Origin: Pyricularia pennisetigena
Lineage: Eukaryota; Ascomycota; Sordariomycetes; Magnaporthales; Pyriculariaceae
Length of the DNA: 64,000 bases
Assembly (NCBI RefSeq): GCF_004337985.1
Contig: NW_021940921.1
Location: 1,505,758 to 1,569,757 of the forward strand
Direction: 5' to 3'
Shown: positions 22,821-33,140 of the stretch, piece after piece
Layout: every line of letters starts with the position of its first letter
Position numbering within the stretch: position 1 is the first letter of the stretch
Translations under genes and position numbers: made by a program
The notes under the pieces: generated by a model
What the model was told of the DNA's origin: nothing
What the model saw: the letters and a program-made list of their open reading frames with translations, nothing else
Databases searched by the model: none

Positions 22821-23032
22821 AAAGTTGTTCCCAGCTCCATTTGACGTACCCGCCTTTGCCATCCACCTGGTCGAATTTCGTCAGCCTGCCGAATCCGGGC
22901 TAGGAGTTTCAATTGAGTTTGTTAAGAGTAGCGGGGACGGAACGGGGGGGCTGCTGGGATTCGGCAGGCTGACGAAATTCGACCAGGTGGATGGCAAAGG
23001 CGGGTACGTCAAATGGAGCTGGGAACAACTTT
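22821..23032. repeat. Perfect 76-bp inverted repeat with 60-bp spacer
   Basis: Bases 22821-22896 (AAAGTTGTTCCCAGCTCC...) are the exact reverse complement of 22957-23032. Both arms encode the same KLFPAPFDVPAFAIHLVEF peptide on opposite strands. A transcript through it would fold into a long hairpin. It lies between a NACHT relic and a WD40 relic. Confidence 0.9.
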
Positions 23033-23179
23033 GAGCCCTGGTCGGTATTTCGGAGGCAGGTACAGCAAATTTTGCCCATTGCAAGTGATCCAGCTGCCAT
23101 TGCAGCCAACACCTTTGACGTTATGGCACTGTGAATTAGTTTGAGGCGTAGCTATAGTACCAGCCGGATGTTCAGTAAA

Positions 23180-23371
23180 TTATATATCACCAAAATCCGT
23201 TTGGAGGTACGAAGCTGTAGCATCAAATGATAAAGTTTGAGTATAACCCTCGAGCGTTGCAGTGCAGGCGCCTGCTGCCGGGTCCCAGAGCTTGACGGTG
23301 CCGTCGTAAAAGGCCGACGCCAGTTTGTGGCCGCCGGTCGAGAATGCTACCGAAACGACCCAGCCACACAA
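23180..23371 (-). pseudogene. WD40-repeat fragment (NWD-type receptor C-terminus)
   Basis: The minus frame reads GWVVSVAFSTGGHKLASAFY then DGTVKLWDPAAGACTATLEG, a clean WD40 blade with the VKLWD motif, followed by the usual SFDATASYLQT end. Only about one blade and a half are left. Such repeats form the sensor part of fungal NACHT-WD40 (HET-D/E-like) receptors. Confidence 0.75.
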
Positions 23372-24372
23372 CTGTGGGAACTTGTTACTTTGTTTGAGAG
23401 TTTCACTACGTTATTTAATTGTGGCTCTGGCCCTGCGAACTTCAGTGCTTCTATATCAGTTTTTCGGCTAGCATTTTGGCAGTTCTTAAGCTGCGGCCAT
23501 GCCTTATAAGTCGCCAAACATCCAGAAAGCCCTTATAAGACTGAATAAGTTTCCATAGTTGTCGGGCCTTTGAAATAAAAGGCTCATCTGCTCTTAAGCT
23601 TCCTGTCCCGAATGATAGGCCAAAACTTGGCCTAGGAGTCGAAGGAAAAACTGCTAACGGACTCGCACAGCATCCAGGCCTTTCGCGACCGGCAAAATTC
23701 CGTTCGGTCGCCCTCGCCTCATTGGGGCGGCGACTTGGCGCGGGAGCGAACCGAACGCAATAGTGGCTTTAAATAGTACCCAGGGTCATTTCAAAATGGC
23801 GGTCTTATGTATAGCACCAGGCACTCCCCGAACTGCGCTCGACGAATTTTCCCTTCGCCGGCCTGCGAATAAATTGGCGACCAGCCATCGTCCATTCGGT
23901 CCTCTTAGTTACCATACGCGACCAGCTTAAACCAACTACCTGTTCCCTCCCAACTCCGAATCAGCGGAGATCGAATTTTCTACCCGAAATGGACTAGGAT
24001 TCGTAGCTATCAACGCACCATAATTGCGACTTTCCAAAACTTTCCTATTACTTTCCGTTAGGGGTTAGTCCCTGAGGCTGATACCGGCTGTCGCGGGGCT
24101 TTTCTCAATCTCATACACGCCTCTCGGGCGATAGCCGAAAGTTTACCATGTCTTTGTAGCGCTTCCAGTAAATGTTTCTCCCAACATCGAGCTTATGGAT
24201 ATGCAGGAGAAACAAGGCCTGAAGATTTTGGTTTGGCAGCGATTGATAACTAATTAAATCTCAAACCGAGGTTCACGCACCCTTGGCGCGTCGCGCACGA
24301 GCGCCCCCCCCCCCCCCCTGCTCGAAGAGATCCAACCCCGGCCTAAACTTCCACGACTATCGCGCATCAGCC
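23372..24372. other. No recognisable gene; C15 run at 24304-24318
   Basis: No supported coding frame. A run of 15 cytosines sits just upstream of the SINE and its left target duplication; such runs are prone to length errors. Confidence 0.45.
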
Positions 24373-24387
24373 ATCTAGATGGCCCAG

Positions 24388-24857
24388 GGGGGATGGCGCA
24401 GTGGTTAAGCGCCATGGCTGTTACTTGTGTAACGTAGGTTCGAATCCTGCTCCCTCCACCTCCTCCCCACTTAATGTGGCAAGGATAACCCGGCTGGCTA
24501 TCGACAACAACCACCCGCCTGTGCCGTCGAGCCCACACTTGTTGGGAACTTCGTCTACATGGCTACAAACGACCGACAGCACCGCTGGTTGGACACAGGC
24601 CCCTCTCGACGAAGAGCCGTCAACTGCCGTCAGACGAATCCTCCGTGCGCCTGAAGGCACGGGGTCGCGTCAGTGAACCAACCCTGTAAGCAGGGCCGGG
24701 CACGAACCCGGTCAGGCTCGATTCGCTTCTATGCCCTTGTTTTCCGCTGTGTAAATAGAGAAAAATAGAAAGCGCGCCGAGATACCCCTCGGGAGGTTGC
24801 TAACGGCCGGCTAATGAGCCGGGCCGAGCCCGGCGTTAAATAATACTACTACTACTA
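24388..24857 (+). mobile_element. tRNA-derived SINE (470 bp) with 15-bp target duplication
   Basis: The element begins with a tRNA-like head: acceptor-type GGGGGA pairing with TCCCTCC, an intact T-arm (GTAGG-TTCGAAT-CCTGC) and an anticodon arm that best reads GTT (Asn) through wobble pairs. A GC-rich unrelated body of about 390 bp follows, and the 3' tail is AATAATACTACTACTACTA. Both ends are flanked by ATCTAGATGGCCCAG (24373-24387 and 24858-24872), a perfect duplication. SINEs have no genes; they are transcribed by RNA polymerase III and moved by LINE proteins. Size and features fit what I recall of Mg-SINE of the blast fungus, but I could not compare sequences. Confidence 0.9.
24394..24447 (+). 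promoter_or_regulatory. Internal RNA polymerase III promoter of the SINE (box A and box B)
   Basis: Box A is TGGCGCAGTGG at 24394-24404 and box B is GGTTCGAATCC at 24437-24447. Both match consensus without a mismatch and have tRNA-like spacing, so this copy may still be transcribable. Confidence 0.8.
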
Positions 24858-25152
24858 ATCTAGATGGCCCAGCAAAGCCAGAGAACCATGGATTGCAAGT
24901 GTGAATGAATAAGAAATTAACATGATGCGGCCCCCCGCGGTCCGCTCCTAATTGCAACGAGGAGCAAAAAATCGCTCGGAATTTAACAGATGGTCACAAA
25001 AGCAAAAATGCTGGCAAAACGCTTTTGTTGCTAAAACCGGACATTACCAACATTCCAGTAATTCACATAAGCGGCCTGCATGCAAGAAAATGCAATTCGA
25101 AAACATACCACCCCATTTTTACACTGCCACCTGAACAGTCTGAAAATGCTGT

Positions 25153-25757
25153 ATGCCTAGGACGCCTCCAAATGCGCCCCAGCTACGAATTTCCCTTATC
25201 GCCGAGACCTGCCTGCGATATCTGAGGTTCCCATTTATTTGGGACGACGCAGGGGAAACATGCAAGGGAAAGGTAATGCCAGGAAACTTCCGAGAATACG
25301 CTGCGAGTTTTTGGTATCAGCATGTCAAAAGCGATGGTCCTCATTACGACAAGGTGCTGGAGCAAATGAAAGGTTTTTTCTGCCCTATGGATGACAATTG
25401 GGAAAGGTGGAGACAGCGTTTCGATAAGACAGTGGTCGACGGCCAGATGATCCACTATGAGGGCGACATCATCATGTCCAGCTGTTTATTCTATGCTGGC
25501 TACCTGGGATTTTCAGATTTAATCCACCATTGGATGAAAAGCTTGGAACAGATGTGAACTAGGCTAATAGTTCACGGCGTACTGCAACATTAGCGGCAGC
25601 TTTACGAGGCAATCGGTTTTTGCTAGAATACTTCGTCGGTAAAGGGGCAGATGTAAATATCTCCAGCAATAAGGGACGAATGCCGTTGTATGCTGCCTTA
25701 CACAACGGCCACCTGGAGGTGGTTAGGCTTTTTGTCGACACAGGGGCAGCCCTCAAT
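25153..25757 (+). pseudogene. NACHT-ankyrin receptor fragment (winged-helix end and ankyrin repeats)
   Basis: The first frame carries ISLIAETCLRYLRF, then YAASFWYQHV and a WERWRQRFD segment. This is the stretch between the NACHT ATPase and the ankyrin array in fungal NACHT-ANK proteins (ETCLRYL...YAAxxWxxH). After a stop at 25555-25557 another frame gives ankyrin repeats: TATLAAALRGNRFLLEYFV, GADVNISSNKGRMPLYAAL and HNGHLEVVRLFVDTGA. It ends at TGA near 25760. Both ends of the gene are lost. Confidence 0.72.
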
Positions 25758-26220
25758 TGATAAGGAAGAAGAGCCCCAAACCGCCGTTAAAGGTTCGATT
25801 TGGGGTTTTTAAGTCGAGTCTCTTCGACTTGAACGGTTTTTTTGGTGCAATAGAATGGTCTTGTCTCACTGGCAATTCGATTTGTATAGCTTGCTTTGAG
25901 TACAATCTTAACATTTCAAGCGGAATAACAGCATTTTTCCCCTAAGAATCATTTTTATAATTGAATGTTACATCAAGAAAGTTATCGGCTGGCTAGTCCC
26001 ACACCAAAATGCAATTGCACGAACAGGTACCCAAACTACTGCATACGTAAGGTAAACATCGCGGTTTAAGAGATCGGTTTACCAGTGGCATTGTCACCTA
26101 TGAAATATTTAAATCCTTCCCAACAGAGAAGGAGCCTGTGTTTTGTACCCCGCGACCACGGAAACTCGAACCCGCTCCTGGCTCATTTTGCGCTGCTGCC
26201 GCGTTCCGCAAAGATCCATC

Positions 26221-26249
26221 CGTGTCACTAGAATTAGTCCTAGAACTAA
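26221..26249 (+). repeat. Second copy of the GTGTCACTAGA repeat word
   Basis: Matches 20255-20283 and ends in TA, directly before the probable left TIR of a pogo-type element. Confidence 0.5.
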
Positions 26250-26618
26250 GTCGGACCCACTGATCTCCGATCACCCCCCATCTCCGATCACCTCAAACAC
26301 CACATGAAACATCGCGACCTCCATAATAAAAGAGCTGTCCTCCCATCAAATCTTTGTCAATGAATCCCAAATTTTACTCAATTATTCTTCTGGTAAAAAT
26401 GAAGCAATATTGCGAATATGATATCGAACAGGCTTGTATACAAGTCGCTAGCGGCGTCGGAATCCGAAAAGCCGCGATTCAACACGGAATTCCATATGCC
26501 ACCCTCCACGGCCGAATACGCGGCGCCCAACCGATATCGAAAGCCAAAGAACCTTCGCAACGATTATCGGCTACCCAAGAAGCTCACCTTTCGACTTGGG
26601 TGCGTACCCAAGCCGAAC
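26250..26618 (+). mobile_element. 5' fragment of a pogo/Fot1-type DNA transposon (Pot3-like)
   Basis: After a TA come two tandem copies of ATCTCCGATCACC in a candidate terminal region. About 100 bp later (from 26400) a transposase N-terminus reads MKQYCEYDIEQACIQVASGV, AAIQHGIPYATLHGRIRGAQ and LSATQEAHLSTWVRTQAE. This is the HTH-psq plus CENP-B-type DNA-binding part of Fot1/pogo transposases. The similarity ends abruptly at about 26618, and the DDE domain is missing. A truncated relative lies at 53012-53812 on the other strand. Pot3 (MGR586) is my guess from family and host. Confidence 0.7.
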
Positions 26619-26619
26619 A

Positions 26620-27600
26620 TTCCTGGACGTATAGCCTTTGCTCCGGGTAAGGCTCTGCTAGACGTCCCAGGCTCGCAGAAAGTCCGGGTGCCACGTGCAT
26701 GTTCTGGGAGCTTGTGGGTCCCGCCAGCAAGGTTTCCCATCTTGTTTGCAGTATATGAGCCAACAATGCCAGGCTAGGACCGAAGATATCTTTTTGTCAG
26801 TGACAAGATTCCAGGCAAATATTTATCTCAACCGGGGGTTTTCGGGAGTGGGGAGGGGACGAACTGGCAAGAAATACTGACCTAAGGGTAAACTCCCCTC
26901 GCCCTGGTCCTGATTCTCAACTTTCTACTACCGGCAAAGTCGGTTCCTTCAAATCTCAGGCGGATCGCATTCTTCGCTTCCGGGGAGACCGTCATCACAT
27001 TTGGGACACCGAGGGTTGTTGTCGTTTTTGGTGGGGAAACCAGGCGAGGTGCCAGATTGGGGGCGGAAACAGTTGGAAAGGCACTCGGAGAACTCCATAG
27101 CAGAAATAGTTGGGTATTGCGTTAGAGCATCCTAGTTGACGCAATGATTGCAATCTGGCTGCTTGCTTCCCCAGACAATTATTTAGCGAGGACTCAAGCA
27201 ATCGTCCCAGCATCCGCATTTCAGCATTCGTTGATCAATTCTACCGCGACACAGGTAGGGGTTTTTCCCTTTTTTGTGTATCAACACACCACAAACGCTT
27301 GTCAAGGCTGTAGCGTGATGCAAGACGGCCGTACAGCTTATCCCAAGTTGTGTCCTCAGGATTTTCGTCCATTTCCCATGCGGAGAGGCATGTTGGCTCC
27401 AAGGAGAAGGCGAGGTTGCCGAACAGCAAGGCAAGGCGCATGATAAAGTTGAAGCTGAGATATATGGCGTTATATGAGGGTAACCAGCCCTGGGTCGAAA
27501 CGGGGAAAAGGGGAAAAGAAAAGAACAGTAATTTTAGAGGGTATTAGAAGGTCCAGCCTTGCGGATGAGGAATAGTTTGCCTGCCTGCTTATTCATCTCA
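26620..27600. other. Unassigned sequence between two transposon pieces
   Basis: No gene recognised. A minus frame at 27183-27441 includes WDKLYGRLASRYSLDKRLWC, which might belong to a retroelement gag-like protein, but I cannot place it. Confidence 0.35.
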
Positions 27601-27619
27601 CTTAACCCAGCCACTTAAC

Positions 27620-28345
27620 GTCGGAATGTTTGATGTTCTAAACCGGGCGTGCGGTCAAAAAACCAACAACTTCATCCGGGCCCACATTAACAGCATTGGC
27701 AAAGTCGAGTTTCTTTTGGATTTTGTAGCGGCGTACAAAGCCTTTATAACAAAAGAAAGCATGGCTGGGGGCTTAAGGGGAGCTGGAGTTATCCCTCACT
27801 GTTCAGAAGCTGTTATTTCCGAACTGGGTATTAACTACGGACGCCGTCACCAAAAGAACATGTTTTCCCCTACACCGATATTTGGGTTTCTCAAACCCCT
27901 TCCAACCCGACAGAAGCCGTTTGTCGATCTACGCTTATAAGAAATCGAATTAACCGTTACCAAGGAAGTTCGCCAACGTTTGTTTTCGATGCGGTAAAGC
28001 AGTTGGCTAAAGGATTAGAATTAATTCCTCATCGGACCACGCTTCTTGAAACAGAACCACAGCCTTCGGAAGGCCAATGAAGCGCTTAGCAAACGAGCCA
28101 AAAAGACACGTACCCGTAAAGGAGGGTCATGTACTGTAAATGAGGTTCAAATTTTGTTGCAATTAACAAGCGCAGGTAATCCAATAATGGATGACAAGGG
28201 TGAAAATGGGGAGGGAAGTAATGCGCGACTGGCGACTAACCGGCGCTGTGGCAATTGTGGCAGTATAGGACGTAATGCACGCACCTGTCAGGAAGATGCA
28301 AAAATGTCTGATGTACATATTTCCGACTGCATTGAGGTAAAATAA
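27620..28345 (+). pseudogene. Tc1/mariner Ant1/pogo-type transposase C-terminal fragment with zinc knuckle
   Basis: The frame at 27626 has FIRAHINSIGKVEFLLDFVA, AYKAFI and LRGAGVIPHCSEAVISELGI, the conserved C-terminal region of fungal DDE-superfamily endonucleases. After several frame changes around 27940-28040 the frame at 28046 continues HSLRKANEALSKRAKKTRTR and ends with a CCHC-like knuckle, RRCGNCGSIGRNARTCQ. The histidine of the knuckle has become Arg (family GHNxRTC), so zinc binding is probably lost. The catalytic DDE residues lie outside the fragment. Confidence 0.7.
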
Positions 28346-28348
28346 GCA

Positions 28349-28780
28349 ATGCAGACGTTGCAATTGAAGTTAGGAATGGTGTGGTACAGGAAAAGTGGCC
28401 AGGGTACTGATATGGCCAGGGTATTGATAAGCCACGTTAGCATTGGCTCGGAATACTCGAACCCCCTCCTCAAGTTGTTCGGTGCAGAGAGCCTGCTCGC
28501 GGAGTTCTCTCTTGTCCCTGTTAGCCTGGGTGCGGAGCTCTCAGACTTCGTCGTCGCTGTCGCTGTCGTCCTTGGTCTTAGCGGGGGCCTTCTGGGCCGC
28601 CTTGCTAGACTTAACAGGGGTGCTGGGGGTGTTGTTCTTGGACGTCTGCGAAGACAGGTTCTCGGTGATACTGCTCGGTATGCTTCAAGGCAAGGTACTG
28701 AACAGGAGCAATCAAATTGTTACGATCAAGGTATCGGGGTAACCAGTTCTTATGGTACCGGCCCAGCCTTCTGGTCGTAA
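28349..28780 (-). other. Unassigned acidic/low-complexity coding remnant
   Basis: The minus strand reads TSKNNTPSTPVKSSKAAQKA, AKTKDDSDSDDE, a stop, then ELRTQANRDKRELREQALCT. It looks like a charged linker and coiled coil, possibly retroelement gag, but I have no motif to prove it. Confidence 0.3.
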
Positions 28781-28783
28781 TAC

Positions 28784-28858
28784 CCGTCTTTGCTTATTTG
28801 GAAAACCCCTAAAACGACCCGAGATATTCGACTTCAACTTCAAGAAATTTCCCGCTCC
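28784..28858 (+). mobile_element. 75-bp Pot2-like transposase fragment
   Basis: TCTTTGCTTATTTGGAAAAC... matches 59811-59875 of the full-length element with about five differences. It lies directly next to the truncated NACHT-ankyrin gene. Confidence 0.8.
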
Positions 28859-28900
28859 TATCCAGGAGAAAAGCAGTCCATGGGGCCATTTAATTCGATG

Positions 28901-29700
28901 CTATGGGCTTCCATTGACGTCGGCTTTGCCTGTATCCAGCAGCATCCGAACCACGTTTTCGTGCCCTTCTTCCACAGCATATAATAGCGCCGTTAGGCCA
29001 TCTCCATCTTTCGCATCGACGTCGACCTTGCCTGTATCGAGCAGCATCCGAACCACCCCTTTATGCCCAAAATACGACGCCAAAATGAGATGTGTAGCGT
29101 TTTTCGGTAGGAAAAAGTGAGTTTGACGATAAATTTCAAACCACGCTGCATAATGGTTCGAGTTTGGATCATAAATACTTGACGCAAAAGATATAATGGC
29201 AGGATTTTCGACATTAGCTTCGCGGAAGTGAGAACCCCAATGTTTGGCGGAATAATCCATAAGCTCGGTTACCACCTTCTTTTCTGTTGGGAGGTTAAGA
29301 TAAACCGTACAGGACTCTGCAAGAATCGCGTGTGCTTGGCAGATATCCAAAGCATGTGCCCACGTTTTGGTAATAGTAGGGCCCGGCAGGCACACTGCGA
29401 TAGGGAGGAGAAATTCCCTCGCCGTCTGATGGAGAAAGTAGACCCTTTTGTCGTGCACCGTAATAAATAGCCCACACCACTCTCGAAGACGCTTTTTGAA
29501 ATTTTCGTCGGATTCCATGTCAAGATCTCCCACACAGCGTGTATTCATGCTCAAGTCGACTGCAATTTGCATTTCGCGAAGGGTAAGCGGGCGGTATGCA
29601 GCGAGGAGGATGAGAATAGCTTTCCTGGCTTTTGTTGGATCGCTAGATCGGCTGAAAATCTCCTCATACGCCTCATTCACTGTAGCGGGTAAGGTTTGAA
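28901..29700 (-). pseudogene. NACHT-ankyrin receptor fragment
   Basis: The minus frame starts in the helical region after the NACHT ATPase (YEEIFSRSSDPTKARKAILI, LLAAYRPLTLREMQIAVDLS), continues through FLHQTAREFLL and YSAKHWGSHF, and ends with two ankyrin repeats (ATHLILASYFGHKGVVRMLL and a DGDGLTALLYAVEEGHENVV repeat). The P-loop half is missing upstream. The ankyrin array ends at 28901 where a Pot2 scrap begins. About 260 residues remain uninterrupted, so the truncation may be recent. Confidence 0.8.
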
Positions 29701-29780
29701 TGGCAGAGTCAATTGAGGATAATATTTTTCATTTTTGTTCGGGATACCAGCTAGCATTAATTCCTATGCGGGTGCACCCA

Positions 29781-29993
29781 TGTTACGGAGTGGCGTGCCT
29801 GGGCGACTGCCAACCGTGACTAGCTCCACCTCACGTGACAAGGCGCCAGGGTGAGTTTGTTATTTGCTCGCTTAGGCGCGTGTACGCGATTGGCACTGCG
29901 TGCCTTTCTTCTTCCTTTACACTTAGCTTTAGATCTTCGAATAGAATCGCCCCTATATTGTAGCCTTGTCTCTTTGGGATCGCTTTCGTGACA
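29781..29993 (+). repeat. Family-3 solo LTR
   Basis: TGTTACGGAG...TTCGTGACA, 213 bp, almost identical to the minus-strand copy at 11655-11867. No target duplication is seen. Confidence 0.72.
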
Positions 29994-30077
29994 CGAACTA
30001 GACTTTGTAAGTTCTGGTGAAGGAACCTTTATGCGAAAGCGTTTTTGTCTATCTGACTCTAGATGAGGTTTCTTGCT

Positions 30078-31237
30078 TTAACTTTTCTCATCTTCCACGC
30101 TAGGATCAGCCATAGTGAGCTTTAGTCCTGTTTGTTGGTCCGTTACAGCGCCTCCATCGACAAATAAAACTTTGTCGAACAGGTTGGCGAGCTTGGTATT
30201 ATGGCTTTGCAGAGTAAATGTTAGCAACTTGGTCACGACTGCTACAAGTTTACGGTTGAAAAAGGAAAGAAAGCACCTACGTAACCATGATAATTGTAGC
30301 ATTGCTAAACTGACTAAACAAGTTGCACAGCACTTGAGTTTCAGTTTTTTCGTCAAGGTTGGCTGTTGGCTCATCTAATAAAGCAATTTTGGGCCGCTTT
30401 AAAAATAGACGGGCTAACTCGATGCGCTGCTTTTCACCGCCAGAAAGTGATCTGTAAGGGTTATAATAAAAAGTCGAGTTAGCGACGTTAAATAGGCCGT
30501 TAATAAAGTGCAATGTAACTTACCCCCCTTGCTCCCCTATTTCGGTTTTATATCCGTCAGGTCGAGCCATAATAGAGTCGTGAATTGTGGCATTTCGGCA
30601 AGCCTCGTACACCTCCTCGATCGTGGCACTTGCGTTCCCGACCATGATATTTTCCATTATTGTAGTGTTGAATATATAAGGTATTTGCGGCATTATACCA
30701 ACATGTTTGTGAAACCTTTGTTAAAAGAATGGTGTTGAGTTGGAGTCAGCGATCAAAGTTGATATTTGTAACACGAGCTTTAAATATAAGGTAAAACTTA
30801 CGAAGTCTTGTCCATGTTTTGAATATTTTGACCGTCGACCAAGATAAAGCCGTTACTAGGCGACAAATGCCGCATTAAGAGCTTTAATAAAGTCGTTTTT
30901 CCAGCTCCGCTCGGCCCCATAACTGCGACTTTGGTAGCTGGCCGAAATATTACATCCAACCCATTGATAACTGGTTTATCCAACCCTGGATATGTGAATG
31001 AAACGTTAACTAATCTCAAGTTCCCGTTGCAACAATTGAGACTTTTGCTCTTAGTCTGGCGGGCGGAAACGGAGCTTTTCTCCAAAATCCGTTGCAAAGG
31101 CGCTATATCCAAGACCGCATCGACGAACTCGAGGATGCTGCCCGTGAAATCCCGGGTTTCCATAATAAGTCCTTTTGTCGCAATATTATTTATGCGCAAT
31201 TCTAACCAAAATTATTATGGCCTAAAAAGCCCGCATA
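30078..31237 (-). pseudogene. ABC transporter (half-transporter, HMT1/ATM type) C-terminal half, cut by a transposon
   Basis: Spliced minus-strand exons (…-30802, 30715-30524, 30451-30281, 30204-30078; introns GTAAGT, GTAAGT, GTAGGT) encode a full nucleotide-binding domain. It has Walker A GPSGAGKTTLLK, a Q-loop in VGIMPQIPYIF, the signature SLSGGEKQR, Walker [13 protein letters not shown] and the H-loop His in VTHNTK, and then a short tail. Before it lies the last membrane-domain helix region (FTGSILEFVDAVLDIAPLQR). A further exon reads YAGFLGHNNFG up to 31237, joined by what would be a 35-bp intron (31206-31172), unusually short. The frame then runs straight into the TA target and TIR of a Pot2-like element. 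The rest of the membrane domain is not in the window. Confidence 0.85.
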
Positions 31238-31239
31238 TA

Positions 31240-32394
31240 ACGTTGGGCTCCACATCTCCGACCCCCCTAAAGTCCGGCCCCCTTGAAAAATGTAACGACG
31301 AAATACCCCTTTTATAAACCGATTTAAATGTAAACCTATCAACGCACAATAATACAATCATTGTCAGGCTCTCCCAGTTCGCTAACCTCTTCACCATCGT
31401 TCAAATCCTCTAAACAGTCCCTATTATTTTCCTGTGCTTCATAAACGTTTTTTTTGCTGACCAAAAGCTCGTTGGGATCCGGAATTACCCTTTTCCTTTT
31501 GACCGGCCGTACCGCCTCCAATTTTGCTTTTAACAAACTGATTTTTTGCTGAGCTTCAGCCAATAAGATATCCTTGGTTTCGAAGCTTTTTTGGACTTTT
31601 GCAAACAAAAGCCGTGAAGTGGCGTTACTTTTTTCGGACCGGGAAATTTCCTGTAGTTGAAGTCGAATATCTCGGGTCGTTTTAGGGGTTTTCCAAATAA
31701 GTAAAGACTGGTCGTTGTGAGGATCAGGCCCCCAGACCTGCCCTCAGAATCACGACTCGGCTCCACGCCGAGCCAGGGATCGGACAAGGGGTCCACTAAC
31801 TCCGGATTTAAGCGCGTCTCTCCAGCGCGTCGTTGATTGTAATTTCTCTCTTCTCTTCAGTTTAGAATTTTCGTTAATAGCGCCTAATACACTGAGGTTC
31901 TCCAATGTATGCCTGGCCGTGACAGTCGTTAATTTTTTGGGTTGGATTTTCCGGTGTTTTATCCCTTTGGAAGCCATTATTTTTACCTTTTTCGACGTTG
32001 GCGTTGCTATTTTCTAATAAAAAAGGGTTTAAAAGTGGTTTTGCCAAGTTCACCGGCCATAACCCCGTCGTACGCCAACCAGATTGAATGGTTTTTGCTA
32101 TAAATGCTTTTGATCTGGCTTTTCGATAGCAAAGTAGAAAGTTTCGTTTCCCAACAACCGTTGAACAGCAAAACTGGTTTACAAATCCCAGTTGACGTCG
32201 ATAAGCTTCCTTTAACGGCCCAAAAACCGATAAATCCAACGGTTGAAGAACGTGCGACGAATGAGGAGGTAAATATAAAAGCTGAATATTATTTTGGAGG
32301 CAAATAAGCATAAACTCGTCGGTGACGTGTGATCCGTGGCCGTCGAGAACTAATAAACGCTTTTCAGGAGTTAAAGGTTGGGTATTTGGAATAA
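31240..32394 (-). mobile_element. Truncated Pot2-like transposon containing a nested solo LTR
   Basis: The right TIR starts at 31240 after a TA (ACGTTGGGCTCC...). The transposase C-terminal half then runs on the minus strand, including GSHVSDEF and PLDLSVFGPLKEAY. It ends in the intact reading CIIVR, where the full-length copy at 58.4 kb is frameshifted. The sequence follows 60267 down to about 59327 of that copy, then stops at 32394. A family-1 LTR splits it at 31716-31924. The left third and left TIR are missing. Confidence 0.88.
31716..31924 (+). repeat. Family-1 solo LTR nested in Pot2, target duplication GTCGT
   Basis: 209 bp, TGTGAGG...GTGACA, flanked by GTCGT at 31711-31715 and 31925-31929. 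Removing the LTR and one GTCGT restores the transposase frame around KIND-Q-SLL, so the insertion came after the Pot2 copy. Confidence 0.93.
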
Positions 32395-32640
32395 ACGATT
32401 GTCATATCTTTTTCAGGGGGACCGATGTGAAAGACACAATCCAGTATGCGATCTTGAGCTATGCTTGGGGTGCCGCCGAAGAAGCAGCCGTCCTGAAGGC
32501 AGCCATGACAAACGTCGACAACATACAGGACAGATTGAGGGATCTAACTTACGAACTTCCCCACGATCCATTCACGATAGCCACTATCGCACCTTTCGAT
32601 AAACCCAAACATAGCATTTGTATACCTGGGTTTAAAATGG

Positions 32641-32924
32641 ATAATTATCAAAGAGACATGGTATGAGGCCCGCGACTTGAAAAATTCACCAGTACTGCTG
32701 GAAACCTTTCACAGGGAATATCCAGACGCAGCAGGACCTCCTGTAAACCTGCAACAATGGATTAGGAGCGCAGCAGAGGATGCTTTCGCTGATGACGGAC
32801 CCGAGGATAATGTCGCTGAGCACGATGCAAAAAAGACACGAAAACGAGGGAAGGCCCCGGAAGACACGCGTAAAAAGGTGAAGACTCTGATCGCCTGCGT
32901 CGATCAGGCCTTAGAGGGGGGTAA
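32641..32924 (+). mobile_element. Chromovirus polyprotein 3' end with polypurine tract
   Basis: ETWYEARDLKNSPVLLETFH, DAAGPPVNLQQWIRSAAED and DNVAEHD align with the end of the chromodomain polyprotein at 63 kb (DDTWYPAENFKNS..., DAAGPPKRLAIWI). The purine tract TTAGAGGGGGGTAA (32911-32924) directly precedes the LTR. The reading frame has no stop before the LTR and ends inside it at 33015. The rest of the element (gag, protease, RT, integrase) is gone. Confidence 0.82.
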
Positions 32925-33140
32925 TGTGAGGATCAGGCCCCCAGACCTACCCCGAGAATCACCACTGCACTCCACCAGCCACGCGAAGCCTGGGGTCGTG
33001 CAAAGGGTCCACTAGCCCCGGATTTAAACGCGTCTCTCCAGCGCGTCGTTGATCGTGGTTTCTCTCTTCTCTTCAGTTTAGAATCTTCGTTAATAGTGCC
33101 TAATACACTGAGGTTCTCCAATGTACGCCCGGCCGTGACA
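32925..33140 (+). repeat. 3' LTR of the truncated chromovirus (family 1)
   Basis: TGTGAGGATC...CCGTGACA, 216 bp, immediately after the polypurine tract. This copy ties the solo LTRs of family 1 to a Ty3/gypsy chromovirus. Confidence 0.87.

Noticed and set aside
24387..24457. A free-standing nuclear tRNA gene
   Set aside because: The T-arm and acceptor are good but the anticodon stem is nearly all wobble, and the segment is the head of a longer unit bounded by target duplications. It is a SINE head.
28046..28345. Independent zinc-knuckle gene
   Set aside because: The knuckle and the coiled coil before it are the usual end of the pogo-type transposase whose middle lies at 27626-27940.
32400..32640. 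HET-domain remnant (YAILSYAWG)
   Set aside because: One short motif-like string without the following HET motifs, between two transposon pieces. Too weak to call.
32925..33140. Target duplication GGTAA/GGTAT around this LTR
   Set aside because: The left bases belong to the polypurine tract next to a 3' LTR, so the near-match is coincidental.
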